Positions 28,370 through 37,468 of a stretch of DNA of 64,000 nt are shown piece after piece. The stretch is from Verrucomicrobiota bacterium (GTDB lineage: Bacteria > Verrucomicrobiota > Verrucomicrobiia > Limisphaerales > UBA1319), in assembly GCA_022711435.1 (NCBI GenBank), contig JAKLFB010000006.1:1-64000 (forward strand). Reading direction: 5' to 3'. The position numbers and the translations under genes were made by a program. Under the pieces are notes generated by a model. That model searched no databases and was not told where the DNA came from. It saw only the letters and a program-made list of their open reading frames with translations. Every line of letters begins with the position of its first letter. The stretch's first letter is position 1.

Positions 28370-28936
28370 GTCGGCAGTCCGACGAAGCCAAGGTTGTCCC
28401 AGGCGGCAAAGGCATCGGATTTCGCCTGGCGCCAGGAGAAGGCATTTCTGGGCTGGCTGGTCCTGGCGCTGCTGGCGGGGCTCCGGCCCGAGGAGGCGGA
28501 CCGGATCCAATGGTCCAGCATCAACCTCGACACCGGAACGGTGACGGTGGACGCGGCGGCGTCCAAGGTGCGCCAGCGGCGGATCGTCCATTTGATGCCC
28601 TCGGCGCGCGAGTGGATGAAGCTGGCCCGGAAGTTCAATTCGCGGTTGCCATTGCCGCAGCCAACCCGGCGGCGGTTCTTGCGCCGGCTGCGGGATCACC
28701 TGGGCTTCAAGATCTGGCCCAAGGATGTGCTGCGTTATTCGGCCGCAAGCTATTGGCGGGCCGAATGCCAGCACGCGGCCAAGGTGGCGTTCGAGTTGGG
28801 GAATTCCGTTGGTGTCCTCCTGCGCCACTACCGGGAGCTGGTCACCAAGGAGGAGGCGGAAAGGTTTTGGGACATTCGGCCTGCTCGTTCACCCAAAATG
28901 ACTATGAAAGCATCGTCGATCCCGGCGGTGGTCTAA
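28370..28936 (+). pseudogene. C-terminal remnant of a tyrosine recombinase/integrase
   Basis: The last 180 or so residues of an open frame match the catalytic domain of the verrucomicrobial/planctomycetal integrases. PTKPRL is followed by the Arg I region LALLAGLRPEEADRIQW, the beta-strand lysine in SKVRQRRIVHLMP, the second catalytic Arg in VLRYSAASYW, then KVAFELGNS and the nucleophile tyrosine in RHYRELV. All catalytic positions except the variable His pair are present. The core-binding N-terminal domain is absent: upstream of about 28370 the frame turns into G-rich, arginine-rich nonsense. I therefore read it as a truncated, probably inactive integrase that once used the tRNA-Pro 3' end. 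The stop is at 28936. Confidence 0.75.
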
Positions 28937-29013
28937 CGGTCGCTTGAACTGATCATCCTTACTGAAGCGTTGCGACAAAGTTCGTTTTAGACAACTTTCC
29001 CTGCACGGATCCG

Positions 29014-29401
29014 TTCCAGGGACGGTTCGGTGCTGGTCAAGGAGGAGGCGGGGTTGGACGGTATGGCCCGCTGCCTCCATCTGAACCCTGGGCAGATCAG
29101 GGGATTGGGGTTGTCGAAGGAGGATCAGCTGCCGATGAAGGTGATGCTTTGCGCGTATGGGGACTGGGGCCGGGATGGGACAATGGCGGTGGTCGCGCGG
29201 CATCTGGATTGGAGGCTGTTGGAGGTGGTGAGGCAGGTGCGGGGATTGAAGTATGCGGCCGCGGCGCAGGGGATTCGGCGTTTCTGGCACTGGGCGGAGG
29301 AAGATGCGCAACTGGCGCAGTCCGCTGGCCGGCTGAAGGCGACAATGTCGATAGTCACTGTTTGTCCCCATTGCCCCCTTAATCGGTTCAACCGGTCATA
29401 G
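29014..29401 (+). pseudogene. Frameshifted C-terminal remnant of a Y1 (REP-associated/IS200-like) transposase
   Basis: The translation VLVKEEAGLDGMARCLHLNPGQIRGLGL resembles the LVE(E)x(E)yLlxLaRYIHLNPVRaG block of REP-associated tyrosine transposases. The preceding FQGRF motif is present at 29014-29028 but in another frame, so at least one frameshift splits the gene. The distal part (DGTMAVVARHLDWRLLEVVRQVRGLKYAAAAQGIRRFWHW) is the DnaA-C-like helix-turn-helix tail seen in some members. The N-terminal HUH catalytic part is missing. The remnant lies just after the integrase fragment and marks the interval as mobile-element debris. Confidence 0.6.
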
Positions 29402-29707
29402 GACCGTGTCGTTGTCATCCGGATCGTTGAGCTGTCTGAACGCAATGTGCCCAATGGATAGCCAATCCGCAAGGTATGATTCGCCCGCACCTCTCACGAG
29501 ATTTCTTGGTGGATCCGTCGGCTGCGGACTCGCCCGTCCATCGATAATGGCGATGGCATCAAGACTGCGCGGAGAACAACAAAGGAACCTAGTGCCCGGT
29601 ATGATGACTTGTCGTGACTTGTCGGACCTGCTACTCATAACACGCTCATTTGTCAACTATTTAGATGCGGCCCCTTTGTTTCTGTCTCTTTTGACGGACA
29701 CCAGGCG
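29402..29707. other. Gene-free spacer, more A/T-rich than surroundings
   Basis: Short frames are open on both strands (for example 29406-29753 plus and 29396-29656 minus), but they overlap each other and show no recognisable domain, ribosome-binding site or codon bias like the neighbours. Base composition shifts toward A and T from about 29400 to 30240, which fits acquired DNA. Confidence 0.4.
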
Positions 29708-29977
29708 CTATCTCCTGCCCAATGTCTTCACGAAGTCAGCCCAGTCCTGTTGATTTAGGATGATTGTTTCAATTGAGTCGTTCAGACGCGGGCGATTCGT
29801 TCTCACATAAAGGGCAGTGGCTGCCATCTCAGCGGGAAGTCCCCTCCGTTTCAAGCACGCAACCAAGTCATCAAGAGAAGATTCGGTTGACGACGTCAAG
29901 ATTCCCGCCGCCATGACCCAACTGCTGAATGGCGCCGTGTCGTTTCTGATGGCTTGCTTCGCTTCCTCTAATGTCAT
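29708..29977 (-). CDS. Small hypothetical protein, 89 residues
   Basis: I do not recognise the family. The sequence is ordinary, well-mixed, helical protein (MTLEEAKQAIRNDTAPFSSW; later DDLVACLKRRGLPAEMAATAL and QQDWADFVKTLGRR), unlike the Arg/Pro-rich shadow translations nearby. Its ATG overlaps the stop of the upstream frame 29974-30180 by 4 bases (ATGA), the signature of translational coupling. Helical composition and pairing with a preceding short frame could suit an immunity-type partner of a toxin tip, but nothing shows this directly. The pair lies in the A/T-rich island. Confidence 0.5.
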   Translation of the reverse strand: MTLEEAKQAIRNDTAPFSSWVMAAGILTSSTESSLDDLVACLKRRGLPAEMAATALYVRTNRPRLNDSIETIILNQQDWADFVKTLGRR

Positions 29978-30180
29978 TGGCTTCCAAACACTTTGGCTCC
30001 CGTGGCTCCAAGTGACTGCAATATCTGAGAGGCAGTCTGGGCTTGAAGATTGTAGTTAGCCGAGGGAGCATTCAGCGTCGAGTTTCTGAAAAGCGCCGTC
30101 ACCTGCCCATTCTTCACACCGATAGAAAAGCCCTGCGCCCTGAACCAGCCCCGCCCTATGAAATGGCAATGGGGTCGCAT
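29974..30180 (-). CDS. Hypothetical protein, possibly the C-terminal stub of a larger gene
   Basis: A 68-residue frame ending NYNLQAQTASQILQSLGATGAKVFGSQ. The segment GRGWFRAQGFSIGVKNGQVTALFRNSTLNAP reads like folded beta-rich protein. The N-terminus has no clear ribosome-binding site, and the phase before 30180 is interrupted, so it may be the remaining 3' end of a longer, lost protein. It is coupled by a 4-base overlap to the 29708-29977 gene. No function assigned. Confidence 0.35.
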   Translation of the reverse strand: MRPHCHFIGRGWFRAQGFSIGVKNGQVTALFRNSTLNAPSANYNLQAQTASQILQSLGATGAKVFGSQ

Positions 30181-30537
30181 CTACATATTTGACATTTATT
30201 AGGCAGGATTTTAGATATGCCGAATATTTAGATTTGACCCTATTGGCTTCGACCACAAACCGTAGCGCGCGGGCAATGGGGAAAATTCCGATCGTCCACG
30301 GACGCGACGGGCAGACCGGCGAACCGAGGGGCAGCCGCCACCATGACAGCCAGCCAGGGCCGCGCCGGCACGGAAGCTTCATCAAGAAGTGACATTTTCC
30401 AAACTCGCATTTGTCCGCGTTTGCATTGTTTAACGGCCAATACCAAGGAACCCGACGGCGAATGCTGCAGGCTCAGGCAGGTGCAGTGTGGCCTTGAATA
30501 TTCCGAGCCAAGGAAGCAACCATATTGATTGAAATCC
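30181..30537. other. Gene-free spacer between the island and the GH2 gene
   Basis: No supported gene. The first 60 bases are A/T-rich (TTTGACATTTATTAGGCAGG and onward) and could contain promoter-like boxes for either strand, but none has a good partner box. The rest returns to the GC content of the chromosome and leads into the 3' end of the GH2 gene, so the right edge of the island is probably near 30240-30540. No direct repeat of the tRNA 3' end was found by eye. Confidence 0.4.
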
Positions 30538-33500
30538 TCACTGACCGCTCGGCTCAGAACAGGTTGCGCACACGCCGAACCAGCGGCGGCTGTTTGCCTC
30601 GCTGGCGGTCACTTTCAGGCGCAAGGGTTGGCCGGGCGTCACTTGGGCAGATGGGAGTGACAACGTCATTAGTCCCATTTCAAAACGCGACGGGTCGCGC
30701 TCGTATTTCAGGCTGATGGTCTTGTCCGAGTTGAACCAGGTCGTGCTTTGCTCGCTGAGCGCGGGGATCTCGAGGACCTTCTCATCGTTCACATGGAGCG
30801 CGAACGCTGCGGGCGGCTCGGCGAAGTAACCCATGCCGCCTTCCCAAGTGACGGTGAACGCAGTCTGCTCGCGCGCGTTCGCGGGGACGGGCCAAGTTAC
30901 CCAGATCAATTCGTTCTTTCCCTTGATGGCGCGGGCGACGTCGAGTTCGGTTGCGTTCATCGGCAAGAGATCATGGCCAACATCGCCCGATTTCAGTGTC
31001 TTCTGCCAGCCATTCAGGAAGGTTGGCGCCGGCAAGCTGATTTCCCCCTCCGGCTGAAAAGCGTCGGACTGCGCGTAGCGGATCAGGCCGTCCAGCAGGC
31101 AGGTGGCTTCGGGAAGACCCGAGAGCAGGTCCAGGCCAAAGGTCATCAATGCCCGGCCCTGCTGAACGCGCGCTTCGCCGGTGTAGAGGAAGTAGCTGTC
31201 CAACCCTTCACCGACGACGAACATCTCGTTCGGACGGAGCCCCGCCAGATCGGGCAGTTTCAGCCCGGTCTTCAATATGCGAAAGCTCAGCGGCGACAAA
31301 TGTCCCTCGTGCGGGAAGTCGCCCAAGGCCGGATGTCTGGCGAAAGCTGTGCCCACTTGCGCGCCCATGGACCACCAGCCCAGGCTGACGTTCGGTTTAC
31401 CGGTGGTGCGGCTGATGAGAAGGACGCGCTTGCCGGCAGTCAGCGCTGGGGCCACGTCGGATGAGCCGAGCGGAGAGATGAGGAGCTGCGTCGCCGCGGC
31501 TGCCGGCGTTCCGGCTTGCACCAAGCCTGAATAGAGCGGCGCCAGCTTGGGCAGAAGCGACTGGGAAACCGCAATTCCTTCTCCGCGTTGCTGAGCGCGT
31601 TTGGGAAAGAGCCAGATGTCCCAGTGATTGCGGGCCGCGTCTCCAGCCAGCGCCGCTTCGAGGATGGCGTGAACTGGCTTTTGGAGTTCTGGGATCACGA
31701 TCTCCGCCTGTCCCAATGAGCGAACGGAACCCAGTGCAACATCTCCGCCATCGCATGTGCCTTCCGCAAGGAGAGCTTTCCCGGCGCGCAGCGACCAAAC
31801 GAGCCGGGCCTGCTTCAAGGCTTGGTCGCCGTAATGCGATATCCAGAAGTCCGCGCGGACCGTTTCCCCCGAAACGGCAATGCGATGCTCGAGTTCCGTT
31901 TTGAGCAGGAGCACCGTGTCATTGTTGAAGAGGCGGAACTCTATCGGCGTGTAGCCATTGGATTTCGGTTCCCAGAACGCGTTGAGAAAGCCTTGCGCGC
32001 TGTAAGTCTCTCCCTGGGCCACGATGACGTCCACGAGGGTCCAGTAGTCGTAGCCATCGCAGGCCGGGTCCATCCGTGCAGCCTCGAGCCCCTGTTTCTG
32101 ATAATGGCGCTGCAACGCGTGCGCGGCGTCCTGGCATGCATCGCCCCAGCGGCGGTCCAGCCCAGCGTTCCTCAGCCACTGGTCGCGTCGTTCCAGCGGC
32201 ACCGGCGGCTGCATGGCGCCGGAGAATTTCGTGGCCAGGCGCGGGTCTTGTTTCACGGACAGGTTGAGATACTCGTGCGCGATGAAGGGCGCGTCGAAGG
32301 TCACGCTGCCGGGCTTCCACACAGTGATGGGGCCATTCCTGAAGTCCGAGTTCTCCCGCGTGTTGAACGTCCCGTCCTGGTGCAACACCAGCCGGTCGGG
32401 GTCGAGCTGCTTCGCGAGCCCGTAAATCTGCGCGTCCAGCGGCCGACCCAAGGTGCCTTCGTTTCCCGTGCAATAAGTCGCGAGCGATACGTGGCGGCGG
32501 TAATGCGTGATCAGCTCCTTCAGATCGCGGATCGGATCAAACGCGAACGCCTCCGTCGGATAATCGCCGTAGTAAGGCAGCTCCGGCTGCACGAGCACGC
32601 CCGCTTCGTCCGCCGCCTCGAAATACTCTGGCAGCTCACAGTGCGTATGCAGCCGCACATAGACGAACCCGGCCTGCCGCGCCGCCTTGAAGTGCTTCAG
32701 GTGCTCTTCGCGCGAGGCCGGAGAAACCAGCGTCAGCGGATACACGAAGTCATCCCCGTAGCCGCGGACAAAGAACGGCTTGTTGTTGAAGAAGAACCGG
32801 TCGCCGCGCACCTCGAACTTGCGGACTCCAAACCGCTCCACCCAGCCATGAATTGGCTTGTCTCCATCGCACAAGACAAGCTCGCACAGATAGAGCGCGG
32901 GAGAATCGGGCGACCACGGCTGGAAGCGCGTCAGCGGAATTTGGCAGACTATCTCCATCGTCTTTTGCCCCGGCGCGAATGCGGCTTCCTTGGCCACGCT
33001 CCCGGCCTCCTGGCCATCGCTGGTCTTGAGGCTCACTCGCAACACCGGCTTCTTCAGCGAGCAAAGGGTTTGGCCGCAGGCCACCGTTGCGTGAACCTCG
33101 GCTGCTTGTTGATCGAATTCGCCCCTGACCCACGCGTAGTCAATTCGCGTGTCCGGCGTCGCTTCCAGTTCGACATCGCGATACAAGCCGCCAAACCGGT
33201 GGGTGCTGCTGAACAGCCCTTTTCGGCTGGGCAACACGTTGTTCACCTCAGCGACTACGACCGCCTGCTTTCCGGCCTGCACCAGATCGGTGATGTCATA
33301 CTTGTAGGTGCCACAGTAGTTGTCCACCCAGGCCACCGGCGTCTGATTCACCCAGAACCAGCCCTGGGAGCGCACGCCGCCCACCTTGAGCCAGACGCGC
33401 TGCCCGCGCCACGCTTCGGGAATGGTGATCGTCTTGCGATACCACGCATCGCCCTTGTAGACCGCGCGCAACGGCTTGGCACAATGATCCCACTTGCAGT

Positions 33501-33885
33501 CCCACGAATCCCCCATGCCCGGCATCCCCACGCCTTGAGCCTCCCAGCAGCCCGGCACTTGAATCGTGCGGGCATTGGGCCAGGGCTGCGCATAGAACGC
33601 CCGCCAGCCGGGGTGACGCAAGGGCGCGACCTCTTGCGTCACAAATTCCCACTCGCCTCGCAAAGGCAGCACGGATTGCAGCGGCGACTTGACGACTGGA
33701 TTTACCAAAGCCGGCAAGGCGGGCCGCCCACCCCAGCTTTCAACTCCGGCAAGGCAGGCGTTCGTTTCTTGAGCCGTGACGGCCCGACTTCCAAGCCACA
33801 GAGCCATGCAAAAAATCCGCGCAGACAACCTGCAAGCTCGGCTCGTGGCGAGGCGCACCGCAGGGAGAAGTTTGTCGAAATTCAT
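30538..33885 (-). CDS. Glycoside hydrolase family 2 enzyme (beta-galactosidase-like), exported
   Basis: An 1,115-residue GH2 enzyme. Signal peptide: about residues 1-38 (FCMALWLGSRAVTAQ). The sugar-binding jelly roll (about 60-230) has LRGEWEF, VPGCWEAQG, WYRKTITIPEAWRGQRVWLKVGG and YKYDITDLV. An Ig-like sandwich follows, then a TIM barrel starting near FFVRGYGDDF. The acid/base glutamate is in TGNEGT (about 475) and the nucleophile in AHEYLN (about 537), both standard for clan GH-A. The last 450 residues hold further beta domains, including a CBM-like end (FEMGLMTLSLPSAQVTPGQP). Substrate is not decided: galactoside, glucuronide or mannoside are all possible. ATG 33885 begins the signal peptide; the longer frame to 34074 would place 63 non-signal residues first. 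Confidence 0.88.
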   Translation of the reverse strand: MNFDKLLPAVRLATSRACRLSARIFCMALWLGSRAVTAQETNACLAGVESWGGRPALPALVNPVVKSPLQSVLPLRGEWEFVTQEVAPLRHPGWRAFYAQPWPNARTIQVPGCWEAQGVGMPGMGDSWDCKWDHCAKPLRAVYKGDAWYRKTITIPEAWRGQRVWLKVGGVRSQGWFWVNQTPVAWVDNYCGTYKYDITDLVQAGKQAVVVAEVNNVLPSRKGLFSSTHRFGGLYRDVELEATPDTRIDYAWVRGEFDQQAAEVHATVACGQTLCSLKKPVLRVSLKTSDGQEAGSVAKEAAFAPGQKTMEIVCQIPLTRFQPWSPDSPALYLCELVLCDGDKPIHGWVERFGVRKFEVRGDRFFFNNKPFFVRGYGDDFVYPLTLVSPASREEHLKHFKAARQAGFVYVRLHTHCELPEYFEAADEAGVLVQPELPYYGDYPTEAFAFDPIRDLKELITHYRRHVSLATYCTGNEGTLGRPLDAQIYGLAKQLDPDRLVLHQDGTFNTRENSDFRNGPITVWKPGSVTFDAPFIAHEYLNLSVKQDPRLATKFSGAMQPPVPLERRDQWLRNAGLDRRWGDACQDAAHALQRHYQKQGLEAARMDPACDGYDYWTLVDVIVAQGETYSAQGFLNAFWEPKSNGYTPIEFRLFNNDTVLLLKTELEHRIAVSGETVRADFWISHYGDQALKQARLVWSLRAGKALLAEGTCDGGDVALGSVRSLGQAEIVIPELQKPVHAILEAALAGDAARNHWDIWLFPKRAQQRGEGIAVSQSLLPKLAPLYSGLVQAGTPAAAATQLLISPLGSSDVAPALTAGKRVLLISRTTGKPNVSLGWWSMGAQVGTAFARHPALGDFPHEGHLSPLSFRILKTGLKLPDLAGLRPNEMFVVGEGLDSYFLYTGEARVQQGRALMTFGLDLLSGLPEATCLLDGLIRYAQSDAFQPEGEISLPAPTFLNGWQKTLKSGDVGHDLLPMNATELDVARAIKGKNELIWVTWPVPANAREQTAFTVTWEGGMGYFAEPPAAFALHVNDEKVLEIPALSEQSTTWFNSDKTISLKYERDPSRFEMGLMTLSLPSAQVTPGQPLRLKVTASEANSRRWFGVCATCSEPSGQ

Positions 33886-34169
33886 GTTCTGAGGGTGCAC
33901 AAGTTGGTTCGGACCCGTCAAGCGATAGCTCAGATTTCGCGAATTGGGCGACCGCTGGGGCAATGCGACCCAACTAATCCGTGTCGAGAAGGATCCAGCA
34001 TCCACTCTGCGCCATTGAGGACGCAGCGTTTGCGTGCTCGATCGCAATGCAGCGCCATGGCACTCGACCGTCAACCTTGCCTGGCCGTCTGCGCCATGGG
34101 GAGGGCTGTCGTGCCAGCCACTGCAACATCGATGATTCGGTCCGCCTTTCTATCTCGTTTGTTCTTTTA

Positions 34170-34442
34170 GGGTCTGTGCAAAAATTACTTCCGATTTTGG
34201 CGGGAGCGCCGCCGGGCCAGATGCGAGGCGCAAGGGAGGGAGTGTATCCCCCCGCGATCCTCGACCGACGGAGCAACGAAGCCGATGGCCCGGCGCCGCC
34301 CCGCCCCTGCGGGCTGGGGGCCTTGGGCGCGCTGGCTGTGTTGCTCCTCGCTCACAGACCGCGCGGGTATGCTCGCTCGTCGCGCCTTGCCAGCCCGCCC
34401 AATCCCCTCCAGCAAAATCGGAATTAATTTTTGCACAGACCC
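34170..34442. mobile_element. MITE-like element, copy A (273 bp)
   Basis: The element starts GGGTCTGTGCAAAAATTA and ends with its complement. The terminal inverted repeats are 30 bases with one mismatch at position 19. TA flanks both ends (34168-34169 and 34443-34444), suggesting a TA target duplication. A nearly identical copy lies at 49678-49949. The interior has no transposase; overlapping open frames across it have no domains. It sits between the GH2 gene's upstream region and the deacetylase gene. The structure is that of a non-autonomous element mobilised by an IS with matching ends; the TA duplication would fit an IS630/Tc1-type partner, which is inference. Confidence 0.85.
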
Positions 34443-34586
34443 TAAGAGCTCTGCGTTCGCGTGCGCGGTCTTGGCTCCGTCTGCGGCGCGCCTGTTGACG
34501 TCCGATACGCCTGGGCACACCGCGGTCGAGCCCTCCGCCCCAGCCGCGAAATTGCGAGGGGACTTTCGCACTCCTTGACGCTGGCA

Positions 34587-35564
34587 TCAGCGACTCTGAC
34601 GCCGCTCGGCCCTTTGAAGATCCCGCAGTGGACGGTACCCGATCAGGATGATCCTCTGGCCGGCCACCAGCCGTTTCATCTCCGGGTCCCGGGCGAACAG
34701 CTCGAACTCCTCCGACCGTGTCGCCCAGGATCCCGTGATCGCCTTGAGCTCGTCGGTGGGCAGCCCGGCGTGAATGTATAGCTCCGTCACGCCGGGCTTC
34801 AGGTTCCGGACGATTCCCATCCAGAACGCCTTCACCCCTTTCTTCTCGTTGGCCAGCTCCTCGTAAACGAAGTCGTCCGGGAACACAATGCCCTGGGCGG
34901 CCACCTGCGCCCGCAGACCCGGCTGCCCGAACCGCGCCATCGTCTCCTGCGACGCCATCCGAAGCGGCAGATCGAACTCGAGGGCCAGCTGGACATACAC
35001 TTTCATGAACTCCGGATCGAGCTGGAGCGTTCCCATGTGCGAGTCCAGATGCGTGACGTCGATCCCGGCCGCGAGCGCCCGCCGGATCTGAGCGCGCCCC
35101 TCGATCAGCGCCTCCCCCGGCTTGGCGTGGCGATAGACATCCTCGACGCCCCGCCACAAATAGCCGTCGGCATCCACCAGGCCCGGCACCCCGCCGGCCC
35201 CGGCCACCGGCCCCCAACGATACTTGCCCCACTCCGCCGTGTGGCACAGATGCACCCCGAAATCCTTGTCCGGGTTCTGACGCGCATAGCCGGCGATCTC
35301 TGGAAACCACGGACAGGGCACCATGATCGTCGCGGTCCGCATCAAGCCCGTCTCCAGGCACTCGATCGTCGCGAGGTTCGCGGCATGGCACATCCCGGCG
35401 TCATCCCCGTTGACGATCAGGATCTTGTCCGTCGCCCGATATCCAAGGCGCTCGGACAACGTCTTCTCCTCCGCCGCCATTCCATGGGCTGCGCTCATCG
35501 ATAACGCCAGCAATGCCAAGACCACCCCGAGCCCCCGCTCTTTCAAAACCAGTGTTCGACGCAT
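34587..35564 (-). CDS. ChbG/HpnK (YdjC) family deacetylase, exported
   Basis: A 325-residue protein with a signal peptide (about residues 1-30, ending AHGMAA). The YdjC fold follows with the metal-site motifs: ILIVNGDDAGMCHAAN (Asp pair), FGVHLCHTAEW (His) and VTHLDSHMGTLQ (His pair), then the later YIHAGLPTDEL. Characterised family members deacetylate N-acetylated oligosaccharides such as diacetylchitobiose or a hopanoid-linked GlcNAc. A periplasmic form with this length is common in polysaccharide-degrading Verrucomicrobiota and Planctomycetota. ATG 35564 directly precedes the signal peptide and is preferred over 35672. MITE copy A lies 144 bases past its stop. Confidence 0.87.
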   Translation of the reverse strand: MRRTLVLKERGLGVVLALLALSMSAAHGMAAEEKTLSERLGYRATDKILIVNGDDAGMCHAANLATIECLETGLMRTATIMVPCPWFPEIAGYARQNPDKDFGVHLCHTAEWGKYRWGPVAGAGGVPGLVDADGYLWRGVEDVYRHAKPGEALIEGRAQIRRALAAGIDVTHLDSHMGTLQLDPEFMKVYVQLALEFDLPLRMASQETMARFGQPGLRAQVAAQGIVFPDDFVYEELANEKKGVKAFWMGIVRNLKPGVTELYIHAGLPTDELKAITGSWATRSEEFELFARDPEMKRLVAGQRIILIGYRPLRDLQRAERRQSR

Positions 35565-35813
35565 GCCGGATTCTACCCGCCGCAGGCGATGCGCCGCAAT
35601 CAGAATGCTGCCGAATGCCGCCGGCGCGAAGACGCGGGACCAGAATCCTCCCTTGGGCGCGCCCCCCCGCATTTTTTTCTTGGCCAGCCCCTTTGGGGCA
35701 GTTTAATGTCGACTCAACCTGCCGCCCTCGGAATGCCGTGAAGCGGCGGGGAACCTATAGCGAGCGATGCGAGATCGCCGAGTCAAAACCTCAAACCACA
35801 GTAAGGAATTCTC

Positions 35814-37445
35814 ATGATCAAATCCGTTGCATTCATCCGCGCGGCCGGACGAGCCCTGGCATGCCTGGCTGTCGCCCTGACCGCCAGCTGGCTCGCTGCT
35901 GGAACCTCGCGCGCCGCGGATACACTGGCGCAGTTCGAGTTCAACGAGGGGACGGGCAGGACCATCTCCAGCACCGTCAACGGGCTCGTAGGCTCGTTGG
36001 GCGTGCCGGTGATCCCCACCAACCAACCGATAGCGACCACCGACTCGCCCTCGGCGGCAGCGGGCGACACCGCCGTCCAGCTCCAGGGCGTCGGCTTCCT
36101 GGTCAATCCCGAGTCGGCCGCGAACAACATCTTCAATCTCCGGACCGACGAGTTCACGCTCGAAGCCTGGATCAAGACAGACCCGACCGACACCCGGGTC
36201 AATGAAGGCATCATCGCCTACGGCGGCATGTACAAGCTGGGTATGAACAACGCCCAGCTCCGGTTCACGCTCTACGGGATTGTCGATATCGATAGCGGGA
36301 TTTACATCACGCCCGGCGTCTGGACCCATGTCGCCTCGATCTGGGTGCCGGGAACGGGGGTGACGTTCTACGTCAACGGCGGATTCGCTGCCGGCGGGTA
36401 TGAATCGGTTATGGCGAACACCAACCAGATTCGCGCCCTGCAGAACTACCTCCTCAGCATCGGCTCGGAGGGAACAGGCAACCCCATCATGGGCGCTCTG
36501 GACCGGGTGCGAATCCACAAGGCGGTTCTCACGCCCGATCAGCTAGACTACGTAGCCGCCACGCCGAAAGCACCCCTTGCAAGCACGCTGGCTGCCTACA
36601 ATTTCTCCGAAACCGGCATGCCATTCCAAAGCGCGGTCGAGCCGGCACGTCCCCTGACCAGCTACGAGGAATACCGGGCGCGGATCACCGAGGCCAGTTT
36701 CACAACCGACACGCCATCCGGTCTGGAGGGCGATTTCGCCCTTCAGTTTGGTTCCGGCCAGTATTGCGTGATTCCGGATCCAAGCGTTGCGCTGTCTCTG
36801 GACACCAGCAACCCCTCCTTCACGATCCAGGCCTGGGTGAAGTTCAGCCCGCAAAACCAGCTCCGGTCGGTCCTGTTCCAAAACAACTGCCCCGGAGGCG
36901 CCCTCTCGTTCTCGGTCACAACCGATCGACGGGTCTTTGTGACCACGCTCGGCATTGTGGACCAAACCTCCACGGCGTTCGTCCCCGACGATGGCCAGTG
37001 GCATCACATTGCCGTGGTGCATGAGCACGGCGTGGCGTTTCGGTTCTACGTGGATGGGGTTCTGCGTGACACCCGTGCCTACAATCGCGGCGTCGTATTC
37101 GACCGAACCGGCACCGTGTTCTATCTTGGATCCGAGGCGGGAGGAAACCCATACATCGGCAAGCTGGACCGGTTCCGCTACTCGAAGGGGGTTGTCCCTG
37201 TCGAAGAGCTGGATTGCTGGCCCGTCCCTGGCCAGACCACGGTCGAAGTCACGGCGCAAACGCCGGTTCTGCTCTCCTGGCCTGCCATTCCTGCCGGGTA
37301 CATTCTGCAGAAGTCCTACGACCTGAACGAGCCGCGAACGAATTGGGTTGATGTGACCACCACGCCCGTCTCGGGCGGAGGCAAGTTCTACGTCGCCGAA
37401 CCGCTGACCTCGCCCAAGGCGTTCTATCGGGTAGTCAAGCCATAA
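35814..37445 (+). CDS. Exported protein with two LamG (ConA-like lectin) domains
   Basis: A 543-residue protein with a signal peptide (about 1-36, ASWLAAGTSRAAD). The first LamG domain is at about 37-235 (FTLEAWIKTD, GVWTHVASIWVPGTGVTFYVNG, LDRVRIHKAVLT) and the second at about 245-455 (FTIQAWVKFS, QWHHIAVVHEHGVAFRFYVDG, LDRFRYSKGVV). The final 75 residues form a tail (YILQKSYDLNEPRTNWVDV...KAFYRVVKP) related to the ends of the giant protein, the PATR protein and the GDPD fusion. AAGGA at 35803-35807 is a good ribosome-binding site 6 bases before ATG. No catalytic motif is visible; carbohydrate binding at the surface is the likely role. Confidence 0.85.
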   Translation: MIKSVAFIRAAGRALACLAVALTASWLAAGTSRAADTLAQFEFNEGTGRTISSTVNGLVGSLGVPVIPTNQPIATTDSPSAAAGDTAVQLQGVGFLVNPESAANNIFNLRTDEFTLEAWIKTDPTDTRVNEGIIAYGGMYKLGMNNAQLRFTLYGIVDIDSGIYITPGVWTHVASIWVPGTGVTFYVNGGFAAGGYESVMANTNQIRALQNYLLSIGSEGTGNPIMGALDRVRIHKAVLTPDQLDYVAATPKAPLASTLAAYNFSETGMPFQSAVEPARPLTSYEEYRARITEASFTTDTPSGLEGDFALQFGSGQYCVIPDPSVALSLDTSNPSFTIQAWVKFSPQNQLRSVLFQNNCPGGALSFSVTTDRRVFVTTLGIVDQTSTAFVPDDGQWHHIAVVHEHGVAFRFYVDGVLRDTRAYNRGVVFDRTGTVFYLGSEAGGNPYIGKLDRFRYSKGVVPVEELDCWPVPGQTTVEVTAQTPVLLSWPAIPAGYILQKSYDLNEPRTNWVDVTTTPVSGGGKFYVAEPLTSPKAFYRVVKP

Positions 37446-37468
37446 CTCGGTCTGTCCCAACGCTAAAG

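Noticed and set aside
27486..28544. Frame of 352 codons between tRNA-Pro and the integrase remnant
   Set aside because: The translation is repetitive Ala/Arg/Gly/Pro across G-rich low-complexity DNA and overlaps the HTH gene and integrase frame.
31822..34170. Plus-strand frame of 782 codons over the GH2 gene
   Set aside because: It is the antisense of a well-supported GH2 enzyme and has no domain or signal of its own.
34285..34578. Open frames across the MITE-like element
   Set aside because: The same frames recur in copy B because the element is repeated; they use the inverted ends as codons (for example ...KIGINFCTDPK) and have no domains.
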